A DNA stretch of 54,982 bases from a virus. Numbering within the stretch: position 1 is the stretch's first letter; every line of letters begins with the position of its first letter. The position numbers and the translations under genes were made by a program. The notes under the pieces are model-generated. The model was not told the DNA's origin and did no database searches. It worked only from the letters and a program-made list of their open reading frames with translations. The stretch lies in IMG/VR virus record IMGVR_UViG_3300030329_003381, positions 1 to 54,982 of that record; one strand, written 5' to 3'. Positions 48,588 through 54,935 of this stretch are shown piece by piece.

Positions 48588-48790
48588 TACTTATATCCCT
48601 CCAACTGACATACTCCACATACGGACTTTCCTCTGATATCTTCGCAAAAGTTCCCTTCGCCCTGACAAACATCACAAATTTTCCTTTTGATTTTAAATGG
48701 TAATAATATAGCTTGGAATTGTACTGCGGTTATCTTCTCCGCCAAGTAATCAGCAGTTGCTTGTTTGATTATATCGTTATCACTTGTCAA
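48587..48790 (-). CDS. DnaJ-like zinc protein (67 aa)
   Basis: 'CDVCQGEGNFCEDIRGKSVCGVCQLEG' is a zinc-knuckle pair related to DnaJ-type centres. A helical first half (1-36) precedes it. It may bind RNA or proteins. Confidence 0.55.
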   Translation of the reverse strand: MTSDNDIIKQATADYLAEKITAVQFQAILLPFKIKRKICDVCQGEGNFCEDIRGKSVCGVCQLEGYK

Positions 48791-48917
48791 GTTTCCATTC
48801 TCCTGGTTTGATCACAAAGTCTTCTTTCAAAACTAATCCTCTGAACATTTTAGCAACTAATCTTTCTAGTGTTTCTAATCGTTCGATAATATCTTCCATT
48901 GAATTCTCCTCAGCCAT
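48780..48917 (-). CDS. Coiled-coil micro-protein (45 aa)
   Basis: The start at an ATG inside the end of the winged-helix gene is chosen; an in-frame upstream ATG would add an improbable extension. Heptads at 'MEDIIERLETLERLVAKM' suggest a dimer. It overlaps the DnaJ-like gene by 11 nt. Confidence 0.5.
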   Translation of the reverse strand: MAEENSMEDIIERLETLERLVAKMFRGLVLKEDFVIKPGEWKLDK

Positions 48918-49179
48918 CATTAACTTCTCCTTCTGGTCGTAATCTAAAGTAAGCACTATGTCCTTGTTTTCTCTTCTCAATTATCCTTACGTAATTAAGT
49001 GCTTCACATATCTTTAATGCGTAAGTTCTATGAAAGTTTAAGCCCTCAGCTAACATAGTTGGTGTAAACCATTTAGTTGGATACCGTTGGAATATAGTTA
49101 ATACCTGATTGCGATAACCTTTAGGTAATATATCTACTCCTACTCTATCAAAGTAATCTACTTTTTTCTTATCGCTCAT
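48910..49179 (-). CDS. Winged-helix protein with FDRVGVDILP start motif (89 aa)
   Basis: The winged helix reads 'RNQVLTIFQRYPTKWFTPTMLAEGLNFHRTYALKICEALNYVRIIEKR' in pieces, with wing 'GHSAYFRLRP'. Before it, 'YFDRVGVDILPKG' resembles the N-terminal motif of two other proteins in this region (49494-49922 and 50249-50545). It probably binds DNA. Confidence 0.65.
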   Translation of the reverse strand: MSDKKKVDYFDRVGVDILPKGYRNQVLTIFQRYPTKWFTPTMLAEGLNFHRTYALKICEALNYVRIIEKRKQGHSAYFRLRPEGEVNDG

Positions 49180-49363
49180 TGTCCCACTCCTTTAATCTTT
49201 CTATTGTAACTAGTAGTCTGTCTTGTTTTAATTGTTCAATAGTGTTATGACATTCCTCGTTAGATTTTCTTAATCTCCTAGTCTCACTTTGTAGTAGTTC
49301 TACTAATCGTAACAAGTCCATAATGTCTGCATGTGATAATCCTCGTTCATCTGTTTGCATCAT
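49169..49363 (-). CDS. Coiled-coil protein (64 aa)
   Basis: Long helix with heptads ('IMDLLRLVELLQSETRRLRKSNEECHNTIEQLKQ' in pieces). Two adjacent ATG codons open the gene. Overlap with the winged-helix gene is 11 nt. It could dimerise with small neighbours. Confidence 0.5.
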   Translation of the reverse strand: MMQTDERGLSHADIMDLLRLVELLQSETRRLRKSNEECHNTIEQLKQDRLLVTIERLKEWDNER

Positions 49364-49497
49364 CGTAATATTAACTCCTTATGTTTTATAAAGCATTGTT
49401 TACAAATATCATTTCTCTCTCCAGTGGTAATACTAATATATGTTACGCCACCATCCCAATGTCCCATACTGTCTTTCTTACAAAGTACACAAGTCAT
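49360..49497 (-). CDS. Zinc-ribbon micro-protein (45 aa)
   Basis: 'CVLCKKDSMGHWDGG' and 'CKQCFIKHKELI' form a four-cysteine ribbon. ATGA overlap to the SWIM gene and to the coiled-coil gene is present. Confidence 0.55.
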   Translation of the reverse strand: MTCVLCKKDSMGHWDGGVTYISITTGERNDICKQCFIKHKELILR

Positions 49498-49922
49498 TCT
49501 TCTATGTTCTCCAATTGTTTCATAATATATTCTTTGTCCAGCATTGGTATATCATTCTCTATACAACTCTTCACTGCCATTATATGTTTGCAATCGCCAT
49601 CATTACCTCGATACTGAAAATCATAACAAGAACATTGCCATTTCTCATCTGTCATTCTCACATCGTAATAAGTTTTAGAACTTTCCCCATAGACTTTAAA
49701 GATATTAATCAGTTTGCCTTCTGTGTAAATGATTGGAACTGGCATTTCATTATAAGTTTTTCCTGCTGCTTCTTTGAAATGCTTAGTATGTTTCTTAACT
49801 ATCTTCTCTGCTTTGTGTTGACGACTTGAACCTCTAACTTTAGAACTAACACTATCAGCTGGCAACTCTTCTACACCCATATTCTCAAACATTCTAACAT
49901 ACTTACTTGTACTTTTTTCCAT
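49494..49922 (-). CDS. SWIM zinc-finger protein with FENMGVEELP start motif (142 aa)
   Basis: 'YYDVRMTDEKWQCSCYDFQYRGNDGDCKHIMAVK' in pieces shows the SWIM pattern CxCx(n)CxH (about residues 96-112). SWIM domains bind DNA or proteins and occur with recombinases. The N-terminus 'YVRMFENMGVEELP' shares a motif with two winged-helix genes, which may allow all three to meet one partner. The rest is Lys-rich. All ligands are kept. Confidence 0.75.
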   Translation of the reverse strand: MEKSTSKYVRMFENMGVEELPADSVSSKVRGSSRQHKAEKIVKKHTKHFKEAAGKTYNEMPVPIIYTEGKLINIFKVYGESSKTYYDVRMTDEKWQCSCYDFQYRGNDGDCKHIMAVKSCIENDIPMLDKEYIMKQLENIEE

Positions 49923-50109
49923 CCTGTCTCCACCTTTCTAAACTTTCTGAACCAAAATTAGCTATATCTCCCGTCACACCTAATAGTAATACTACGACAG
50001 ACATGCCTAACAAAAATCCTCCTATGACCCAATTTACAAACAAAAGTACAATCCCTGCTACGAATAAGACTATCGGTCCAATTGCTAATACGTAGTTTCT
50101 CATGCTCAT
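49903..50109 (-). CDS. Two-helix membrane protein (68 aa)
   Basis: Two hydrophobic segments ('VLAIGPIVLFVAGIVLLFV' and 'IGGFLLGMSVVVLLLGV') lie close to each other, followed by a charged tail. It is the first gene after promoter P3 with an 18-nt leader that starts with GGTGA. It overlaps the SWIM gene by 20 nt. Function unknown. Confidence 0.6.
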   Translation of the reverse strand: MSMRNYVLAIGPIVLFVAGIVLLFVNWVIGGFLLGMSVVVLLLGVTGDIANFGSESLERWRQDGKKYK

Positions 50110-50167
50110 TTTTCTTCTTTGTCACCATGATATATATATCTTGGCGCGCGAATATAACTTCTTTGGC
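50110..50167 (-). promoter_or_regulatory. Promoter P3 (26-base module plus AT tract)
   Basis: The module 50142-50167 reads, on the minus strand, GCCAA-N5-TTATAT-N5-CGCCA with the same spacings as P1 and P2. An alternating AT tract (50129-50140) lies at the expected initiation site. The mRNA would start near 50127 and give a short leader carrying GGTGA. Confidence 0.7.
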
Positions 50168-50194
50168 GTTTGAAGTCTCTTGTTAAAAACAAAG

Positions 50195-50232
50195 AGGGAT
50201 GCCTCCGAAGAGGACTTTTTCGTGAACTTACA
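50195..50232 (-). terminator. Hairpin plus U-tract behind the winged-helix gene
   Basis: On the minus strand, CCTC-TTCG-GAGG is followed by 'CCCTCTTTGTTTTTAAC'. On the plus strand the same hairpin is followed by ACTTTTT, so it can work both ways. It separates the 98-residue winged-helix gene from promoter P3. Confidence 0.55.
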
Positions 50233-50248
50233 ATAGTGTGTGTCTCGT

Positions 50249-50545
50249 CTATTGTCCAGCCCATTTGTAGTAAGATGTTCTACCTGACTTTACCTTTTCC
50301 AATATGTTATCTCCGACGAGTTTTTTCAACACGTTGTTGATATATGGATTGGAGTAGCCAGTTTTGTCTCCATGCTCTTGGTCGCTGAGGTTGTCACGAA
50401 AATCTCTCTGTGTAAAGAACTTCTCTGGGAATGCTTCGCACACTTCCATGATGGTACTTCTCACAGACATTAGATTTTCTGGCGTATCCTCAATTCCAAC
50501 GTTCTGGAATCTTGCTACGATTGAATCTTTGCTTTCTGAAGCCAT
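50249..50545 (-). CDS. Winged-helix protein with FQNVGIEDTP start motif (98 aa)
   Basis: 'IVARFQNVGIEDTPENLMS' is the N-terminal motif also seen in the winged-helix and SWIM genes near 49 kb. The fold follows ('FTQRDFRDNLSDQEHG', 'SNPYINNVLKKLVGDNILEKV', wing 'GRTSYYKW'). It has its own TATA promoter. Probably a regulator. Confidence 0.7.
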   Translation of the reverse strand: MASESKDSIVARFQNVGIEDTPENLMSVRSTIMEVCEAFPEKFFTQRDFRDNLSDQEHGDKTGYSNPYINNVLKKLVGDNILEKVKSGRTSYYKWAGQ

Positions 50546-50590
50546 TTTCGCTCTAATATAATTACCACTTTATAATATATAAACTTAATT
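50546..50590 (-). promoter_or_regulatory. Promoter P4 (TATA box, leaderless)
   Basis: On the minus strand 'GTTTATATATTATAAAG' has its TATA core about 30 nt before ATG. It lacks the GCC boxes of P1 to P3. Expected leader length is zero to a few bases. Confidence 0.6.
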
Positions 50591-50823
50591 CCCCAAAACA
50601 CCTTTGGTGAAGGGGGGGAACATAATTAAGAACTGTTAAAGAACAACTCTATCTCTCTCTCTCTATCTCACACCCCGTACGTACACTGTTCGCGCAGCGG
50701 CTAGTTTTGGAACTTAAAAGAACAGCGCCATGTAATGGTCCAGTACGGTAACTTCAAAAGAACACAATGACAGCCAAAGGAGTCCACTGAGGAGCAATTA
50801 AATCAAAAAAAAATAGGGAGGAA
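50591..50823. other. Gene-free region with CT repeat, repeat element A and U-tract
   Basis: No gene is seen. It holds a G7 run near 50615, a CT-rich microsatellite (50649-50675), GTACGTAC, the repeat element A (50705-50740) and, on the minus strand, a T9 run (complement of 50805-50813) behind the 194-residue gene. The T9 run should end that transcript. The stretch between run and P4 is unexplained. Confidence 0.5.
50705..50740 (+). repeat. Repeat element, copy A
   Basis: TTTTGGAACTT...AACAGCGCCATGTAATGG. It shares the order TTTTGGAA(G/C)TT, an 8-10 base spacer, AC(A/T)GC, CATGTATTGG-like end with copies at 52942 and 54936. All three are in the same orientation and in gene-free DNA. Confidence 0.55.
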
Positions 50824-51408
50824 TTAGATATGACAGTCTATTCCAATCAAAGCGTACTCTCTATACTTTCTGAGTAAGCTTATTACCTCGTCTTTCCAGA
50901 CATTAGGCTCTTTAGGTTTGTCCATAACGCCGAAATACAATGGTCTACCTTCTTCTAACCATTCACCTTCAGGAGTTACAATAGCTGAAGGAAGGAATGT
51001 TTTCTCATCGTCTTCGAGTGTCCTCAAGTAGTATCTGCACATCACATAGTTTGCGTTGACATCTTCTTCAGGAGGACTCTCTATGTTTTTGATTCTTCCA
51101 TTCCATCTTCCACCAATTACCCACCAGTCCCACTTTGATTGTGGATTGTACGTTGTTCTATAAGTACCTTTTCCAGAACATGATGGGCACTCTTCACCTT
51201 TCTCTTTGAAAGTTTCTGCAGGCGCTTTAGCTTTTACAACATCTTCTCCGAATGGAGGTTTGAAGTGTATTGCATCTTGACACCAACATGATCGTTCGTA
51301 TTCCTCTACTTCGATTCTTTCATCGAATGGTTTGATGGCATCTGTGATGGCTGAATGTACATATTCAGTTTCCATTGGAATGATTATTCCTACTGGATAG
51401 TGAGTCAT
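50824..51408 (-). CDS. Protein with DnaJ-type zinc knuckle and NPQSKWDWW motif (194 aa)
   Basis: It has 'CWCQDAIHF', 'CPSCSGKGTYRTTYNPQSKWDWWVIGGRWNG' in pieces; the last part (NPxSKWDWxxIGGRWxG) is a phrase recurrent in phage and actinobacterial proteins of unknown function. The knuckle CPSCSGKG may bind zinc. The protein is likely widely exchanged by viruses. Its role is unknown. Confidence 0.65.
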   Translation of the reverse strand: MTHYPVGIIIPMETEYVHSAITDAIKPFDERIEVEEYERSCWCQDAIHFKPPFGEDVVKAKAPAETFKEKGEECPSCSGKGTYRTTYNPQSKWDWWVIGGRWNGRIKNIESPPEEDVNANYVMCRYYLRTLEDDEKTFLPSAIVTPEGEWLEEGRPLYFGVMDKPKEPNVWKDEVISLLRKYREYALIGIDCHI

Positions 51409-51602
51409 TGTACTGTCTCCACTAGATGATCTTCAGACTTGACAAAGTCAGGAAGTTCTTCGTAGATATGTGCTAGTCCTTGGATGTGACCCATTGCGAA
51501 TTCATACTCTTCCTCGCTTATCGCTCCAAGTATTTGATTCCATTTGGTGCACCTACTCAAATCTTCAATGAATGCTTTGCACATTCTATTATCGATCTTC
51601 AA
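51405..51602 (-). CDS. Hypothetical protein (65 aa)
   Basis: Helical, with 'CKAFIEDLSRCTKWNQILGAISEEEYEFAMGHIQGLAHIYEEL' in pieces. Coupled by ATGA on both sides. Not recognised. Confidence 0.5.
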   Translation of the reverse strand: MKIDNRMCKAFIEDLSRCTKWNQILGAISEEEYEFAMGHIQGLAHIYEELPDFVKSEDHLVETVQ

Positions 51603-52108
51603 CGTTGTCGTCCTCCAATGCTTGTGTGGGCTTTGATGTTTTGTTCTGCATATACATGATATAAGAAATCTCCTGTGACTTCCAATTTGAAAGCTAGTTT
51701 GTTTACTATATCTCTTGGTATCTCTACTCCGATATATGCTGCACCACTATGATTTACTGTAGGTAATGTGACGTCAATAACTTGATAGTTATCTTTCTTC
51801 ACTAGCCAAGAATGTGCCATAGCGATATATGGTGATTCTTTTGCTATGACATATCCTTCATAGTAGTAGTGCTCTCCTGTAATGTCTGCGTGGAAACAAT
51901 TTTGGTAACAATGCTTTGGTATGCAACGATATCGTTCTATAAGCTTCTTTGATGTTATCAAATCGACATCTCTGAATACCTTTGAATGGTGTACGAACCA
52001 TCTGTATGCATCTTGTGAGTCATGTGCTCTCAGTAATTGTTCTACTGTTGGATATAAAGGCATATCAAGGAGCTCTTCGACCTCTTGTAGTTGTCTATTC
52101 AAGGCCAT
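51599..52108 (-). CDS. Hypothetical protein with Cys/His/Asp pattern (169 aa)
   Basis: 'CYQNCFHADIT', 'EGYVI', 'AMAHSWLVKKDNYQVIDVT' are seen in order. The Cys, His and Asp are placed as in papain- or transglutaminase-like folds of phage proteins. The enzyme activity is unproven. The gene overlaps the next by ATGA and the previous by 10 nt. Confidence 0.55.
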   Translation of the reverse strand: MALNRQLQEVEELLDMPLYPTVEQLLRAHDSQDAYRWFVHHSKVFRDVDLITSKKLIERYRCIPKHCYQNCFHADITGEHYYYEGYVIAKESPYIAMAHSWLVKKDNYQVIDVTLPTVNHSGAAYIGVEIPRDIVNKLAFKLEVTGDFLYHVYAEQNIKAHTSIGGRQR

Positions 52109-52476
52109 TGTTTTAGACCTCCCTTCATGCCTTTGACCATATTTGCTAACTTGTCACTCCAGGTTTGTGTGAATACATCATCCATTTCTACCCATTTGGC
52201 TCCATAGTAGACATTGATTTGCATACTATTTTCATCGTTTGGTACGACTTGAACCTTTAATGGAACTTTTGGTGGTGCTGTCATGTTTTCGTCTAAGAAG
52301 TCTTCTGCCATGATAAATCCAGTTTCGATTCGAGTCTCTAATAACATCTGTTCTGTTACCAGGCTAGATGTTATATAAAAGTACTCTTGGTCTTCTTCGA
52401 TTCTCATGTCGACAAAGTCTTGACCATATATCTTGGTCATGTTCTCTGTTAGTTTTTCTTTGATGTTACTGTTCAT
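52099..52476 (-). CDS. Hypothetical protein (125 aa)
   Basis: Alpha/beta with 'YFYITSSLVTEQMLLETRIETGFIMAEDFLDENM' in pieces and 'VPLKVQVVPNDENSMQINVYYG'. No known family. ATGA couples it to the gene before. Confidence 0.5.
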   Translation of the reverse strand: MNSNIKEKLTENMTKIYGQDFVDMRIEEDQEYFYITSSLVTEQMLLETRIETGFIMAEDFLDENMTAPPKVPLKVQVVPNDENSMQINVYYGAKWVEMDDVFTQTWSDKLANMVKGMKGGLKQWP

Positions 52477-52871
52477 TGTCCTACAATCCTTATGTGATAA
52501 AGTTTCTCATACACGTGGTATGGCATCTCTTTACTTGCACACATACGTCTTATTGTGGTTGCATCGGTAATACCTGCTTGTTTACATAATCGACCTTTAT
52601 CGCTTGGCCATCCATTCTTCCATTCTCTTAGTAATGCCCTGACGGCCTTCTGCAAGTCTGTTAATCTTGTGCCAGGTCGATACGTCGGGTATTCTTTAGG
52701 AAGTGGTACGACATAGGCTGAAGGGTTACCACATCTATTGCACTTAATAGGTATGTTCTCTATCCAACCATATTCGATATCCGCTCGATCATGTTCAAGG
52801 TATTCACATTTCCTGTCAATACAAAACACATCTCGTTTCTCGTTCGGCGTCGTGGTTTCATTCATAGTCAT
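52473..52871 (-). CDS. Zinc plus helix-turn-helix-like protein, MTMNE start (132 aa)
   Basis: The ATG is set by a TATA box 26 nt upstream; an upstream in-frame start would put the promoter inside the gene. The protein has 'CIDRKCEYLEHD' and 'CNRCGNP' and then a helical DNA-binding-like end ('LCKQAGITDATTIRRMCASKEMPYHVYEKLY'). The start 'MTMNET' matches that of the gene at 53909-54280. Confidence 0.6.
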   Translation of the reverse strand: MTMNETTTPNEKRDVFCIDRKCEYLEHDRADIEYGWIENIPIKCNRCGNPSAYVVPLPKEYPTYRPGTRLTDLQKAVRALLREWKNGWPSDKGRLCKQAGITDATTIRRMCASKEMPYHVYEKLYHIRIVGQ

Positions 52872-52903
52872 TAAATAATATATAGTTACATCATATATAA
52901 ATT
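52872..52903 (-). promoter_or_regulatory. Promoter P5 (TATA box, leaderless)
   Basis: On the minus strand 'ATTTATATATG' is centred about 26 nt before ATG, with a second AT-rich tract (TATATATT) at the start region. The bases TTAATGACTATGAATGAAA around the start are identical to those behind promoter P6. Confidence 0.65.
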
Positions 52904-53077
52904 TTTTTCTACAAATGCCATTAGGATTAGGGGGGAGCACATTTTGGAAGTTTTTAGGTACAGCCATTGTATTGTAGCGGACCAGTTGCCCACATGGGAG
53001 CCAATGGATTACATTGTCGGAACTGCGGCAAAGACCAGACCAGGAGCAACGCTCAGTAAAAAAAAGGACGGATACCG
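52904..53077. other. Gene-free region with repeat B and intrinsic-type terminator
   Basis: Contains the repeat element B (52942-52980), a G6 run (52930-52935), and at its far end the terminator of the 86-residue gene: on the minus strand GACGG-TAT-CCGTC followed by T8 (complement of 53058-53079). No gene of worth is seen; a longer reading through this region is an artefact. Confidence 0.55.
52942..52980 (+). repeat. Repeat element, copy B
   Basis: TTTTGGAAGTT...TACAGCCATTGTATTG. It aligns with copies A and C; its distance to the TATA box of P5 is about 45 nt. On the minus strand it would lie before the promoter. Confidence 0.55.
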
Positions 53078-53079
53078 TC
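53058..53079 (-). terminator. Hairpin plus T8 terminator
   Basis: A 5-bp GC-rich stem (GACGG/CCGTC, loop of three) followed by T8 on the minus strand, right at the end of the 86-residue gene. It has the form of an intrinsic terminator and needs no extra factor. Confidence 0.75.
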
Positions 53080-53338
53080 AGTATGTGAACTGAACGGATA
53101 TTTTTGGATCGTTGTGACCGAATCTTTCTGGATACCACCATTGCTCGTGATCTTCCATACAGACCACGTCAGACAAATGTTCCTGTCTGAAGTTTTCTGA
53201 TGCTGTGTGACCACCTTGTTCTCTGAGATTACTTTTCGTGAAGCGTCGGATCATCTTGACGATCTCCTCTACTTTCTCGATTGGAAACTCATCGCTTGGG
53301 AATGAGATTACAATGGTTGTCTTTCTCATATTGGTCAT
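53078..53338 (-). CDS. Hypothetical protein (86 aa)
   Basis: Starts with a beta strand 'RKTTIVISFPSDEF', helix 'IEKVEEIVKMIRRFTK', and ends 'QWWYPERFGHNDPKISVQFTY'. No family. It is the last gene of the P6 transcript. Confidence 0.5.
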   Translation of the reverse strand: MTNMRKTTIVISFPSDEFPIEKVEEIVKMIRRFTKSNLREQGGHTASENFRQEHLSDVVCMEDHEQWWYPERFGHNDPKISVQFTY

Positions 53339-53574
53339 TCTTCATCGGTCCTGAAGAGTAATAGATACTCTCCTAAGTTGGTGAACACGTGTGCTCTCTG
53401 TCTTAGACTGCCTACCTCGGACTGTGAGAAATGTTTGCCCATTGCGACCAATTCTTCTCCATATAGTTTCGCAAACAGGTTGAGATTGCGTTGCATATCT
53501 GGTGATAGACCTTGACCGAATCGACGTTTCGTATACTCTCTCAAGTTGTTTGGAGTGGCTGGTTTGCCAAACAT
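53335..53574 (-). CDS. Hypothetical helical protein (79 aa)
   Basis: The product is basic and helical ('LREYTKRRFGQGLSPDMQRNLNLFAKLYGEELVAMG' in pieces). ATGA couples it to the 86-residue gene. It has no clear motif. Confidence 0.5.
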   Translation of the reverse strand: MFGKPATPNNLREYTKRRFGQGLSPDMQRNLNLFAKLYGEELVAMGKHFSQSEVGSLRQRAHVFTNLGEYLLLFRTDEE

Positions 53575-53915
53575 TATACTAGCTCCTCCATGAACTGAAT
53601 CATCTTATCAAGTTCTTCTTGGTCATCTTTCTTTCCGACATATTCATTTCTGATACGTCTGAGTACTGTTGACCAGTGACCGGACTTGATATGTTCGACC
53701 CAGTATGGCATGCCTGTGTCTGCATTGATTGTTGGTGTGTTACTTTGTGGTGACCATTGAAGACTATCTTGTGTCTTCTCTGGTTCTTCTGCTGTGTGAA
53801 CAATAACTGGATTGTCTTGTGTGCTTTGTGGTATCTGTGATACGCCATGCACTTCTGCATCCTGTTCTGCTAACTCATCTCTGAGTTTGTCTTCTTCGTA
53901 AGGCATTGTTACCAT
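53574..53915 (-). CDS. Hypothetical protein with disordered middle (113 aa)
   Basis: Acidic start and a Ser/Thr/Gln/Pro-rich middle, then 'WVEHIKSGHWSTVLRRIRNEYVGKKDDQEELDKMIQFMEEL' in pieces. The C-terminal helix may mediate binding. Not recognised. Confidence 0.5.
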   Translation of the reverse strand: MVTMPYEEDKLRDELAEQDAEVHGVSQIPQSTQDNPVIVHTAEEPEKTQDSLQWSPQSNTPTINADTGMPYWVEHIKSGHWSTVLRRIRNEYVGKKDDQEELDKMIQFMEELV

Positions 53916-54280
53916 TCCTCTCCGTCTTGATTGAACTCGTCATAGTAGAACTCTGGACCTTCTTCTCCATGATGAACCCGTTGGTGATAAGGACATACTG
54001 TCTCACCTTGCCAGGTGTCTGGTTTAACATATCCATGTTGACCACAGTAGTACGTATTCTGTCCATGTGGTTGTTCTGACACTCGACTGGTTGGGTCAAT
54101 GTCATTAGGATCCATGTTAATTTCTTGGATTTTTCGTCCACAGTCTGGGCAACAAAGATCGCCTAAGGAGTCCATTGAACTTCTTAGTTTTTCGTCGTTC
54201 CAGTATTGTTCTACTAAAGCCTCGAGATTGTCGTGGTAGCATTTAGACTGCTTCGGTTCTGTGCTTTCATTCATAGTCAT
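53909..54280 (-). CDS. Zinc-binding protein, MTMNE start (123 aa)
   Basis: 'CCPDCGRKIQE' and 'YYCGQHGYV' and 'CPYHQRVHHGEEG' give a multi-ligand Cys/His set. A Tyr-rich acidic end follows. The start 'MTMNEST' is shared with the 132-residue gene. It heads the leaderless P6 transcript. Confidence 0.6.
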   Translation of the reverse strand: MTMNESTEPKQSKCYHDNLEALVEQYWNDEKLRSSMDSLGDLCCPDCGRKIQEINMDPNDIDPTSRVSEQPHGQNTYYCGQHGYVKPDTWQGETVCPYHQRVHHGEEGPEFYYDEFNQDGEEW

Positions 54281-54456
54281 TAATATATATATAACTTAGT
54301 TAAATATAAAGCTTGATTCCGAACATACCAATCGAGTCAGACTAAGCCAAACAAAAGGCGAACAAGGAGCCAAGTGCGGCTTTGCTCTACGCTCGCTAAG
54401 GGTTGTTTTGTTTGAACAAATGATTTATATATCACAAAAATATATATATATTAAGA
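54281..54456. promoter_or_regulatory. Divergent promoter region P6 (-) and P7 (+)
   Basis: P6 on the minus strand has 'CTTTATATTTAAC' centred about 26 nt before its ATG, preceded by an alternating AT tract next to the start. P7 on the plus strand has 'GATTTATATATC' (54422-54433) about 28 nt before its ATG, again followed by a palindromic AATATATATATATT (54440-54453). Between them lies a 9-base inverted repeat CAAACAAAA/TTTTGTTTG (54348-54356, 54406-54414) around GC-rich sequence, perhaps a shared control element or structured RNA. Confidence 0.65.
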
Positions 54457-54684
54457 ATGAAACAGACGATTACAATGAGCGATACATGGTTCGAGACGAT
54501 CGAAGCATTAAGTATCGTACAAAAGGCAAAAGAAGACATAGAGTGGGACTTGCAGCACTATAAAGGCCAAGAGCTCAAGGACAGGATCTTTGAGATTGCT
54601 GATATAGAGCTATCAAATGCATTAGCTTCAATAACAAAGCTAATCATACGCAGTCAAGATCTGGAGCGATATAAGGCAAAATGA
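54457..54684 (+). CDS. Small helical protein, first gene of P7 (75 aa)
   Basis: The protein is helical ('FETIEALSIVQKAKEDIEWDLQHYKGQELKDRIFEIADIELSNALASITKL' in pieces) and acidic. The start is set by the TATA distance. It overlaps the next gene by ATGA. As the first plus-strand gene of a divergent pair it may be early. Not recognised. Confidence 0.6.
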   Translation: MKQTITMSDTWFETIEALSIVQKAKEDIEWDLQHYKGQELKDRIFEIADIELSNALASITKLIIRSQDLERYKAK

Positions 54685-54905
54685 CCGCAAAGTTTCCAGA
54701 AGCACTCAAGGTCTATACTAATGCGCTCAGACACGCATATGTCAATGTCGGAGCAATAGATAGGCAAACAGAGGATGAGAAAAAAGAAGGCTTTCATAGG
54801 CTAGACATAACAGTTATGATGCTGTCAGAATTCGGTCACGAAGTAACAGTGAACGATGACGGAACATACGTTGTCAAAGCAGGAAAGCACTTTAATCTCT
54901 CCTAA
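54681..54905 (+). CDS. Small protein (74 aa)
   Basis: Helical start ('PEALKVYTNALRHAYVNVGAI') and a small alpha/beta end ('LSEFGHEVTVNDDGTYVVKAG'). Coupled to the preceding gene. No family is recognised. A T10 run follows its stop. Confidence 0.55.
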   Translation: MTAKFPEALKVYTNALRHAYVNVGAIDRQTEDEKKEGFHRLDITVMMLSEFGHEVTVNDDGTYVVKAGKHFNLS

Positions 54906-54911
54906 GTCTCT

Positions 54912-54921
54912 TTTTTTTTTG
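54912..54921 (+). terminator. U-tract terminator of the P7 transcript
   Basis: T10 run six bases after the stop of the 74-residue gene. It is a typical archaeal terminator without need of a hairpin. Confidence 0.65.
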
Positions 54922-54935
54922 ATCATCTCTGTACT

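Noticed and set aside
50126-50128. A leaderless ATG exactly at the expected start of P3 with a 56-codon frame
   Set aside because: The frame has no domain-like features, and the overlapping two-helix membrane protein with a GGTGA leader is more convincing. It remains a minor possibility.
52872-53141. N-terminal extension of the MTMNE zinc protein
   Set aside because: The longer reading runs through a TATA box and repeat element B and is replaced by the leaderless ATG at 52871.
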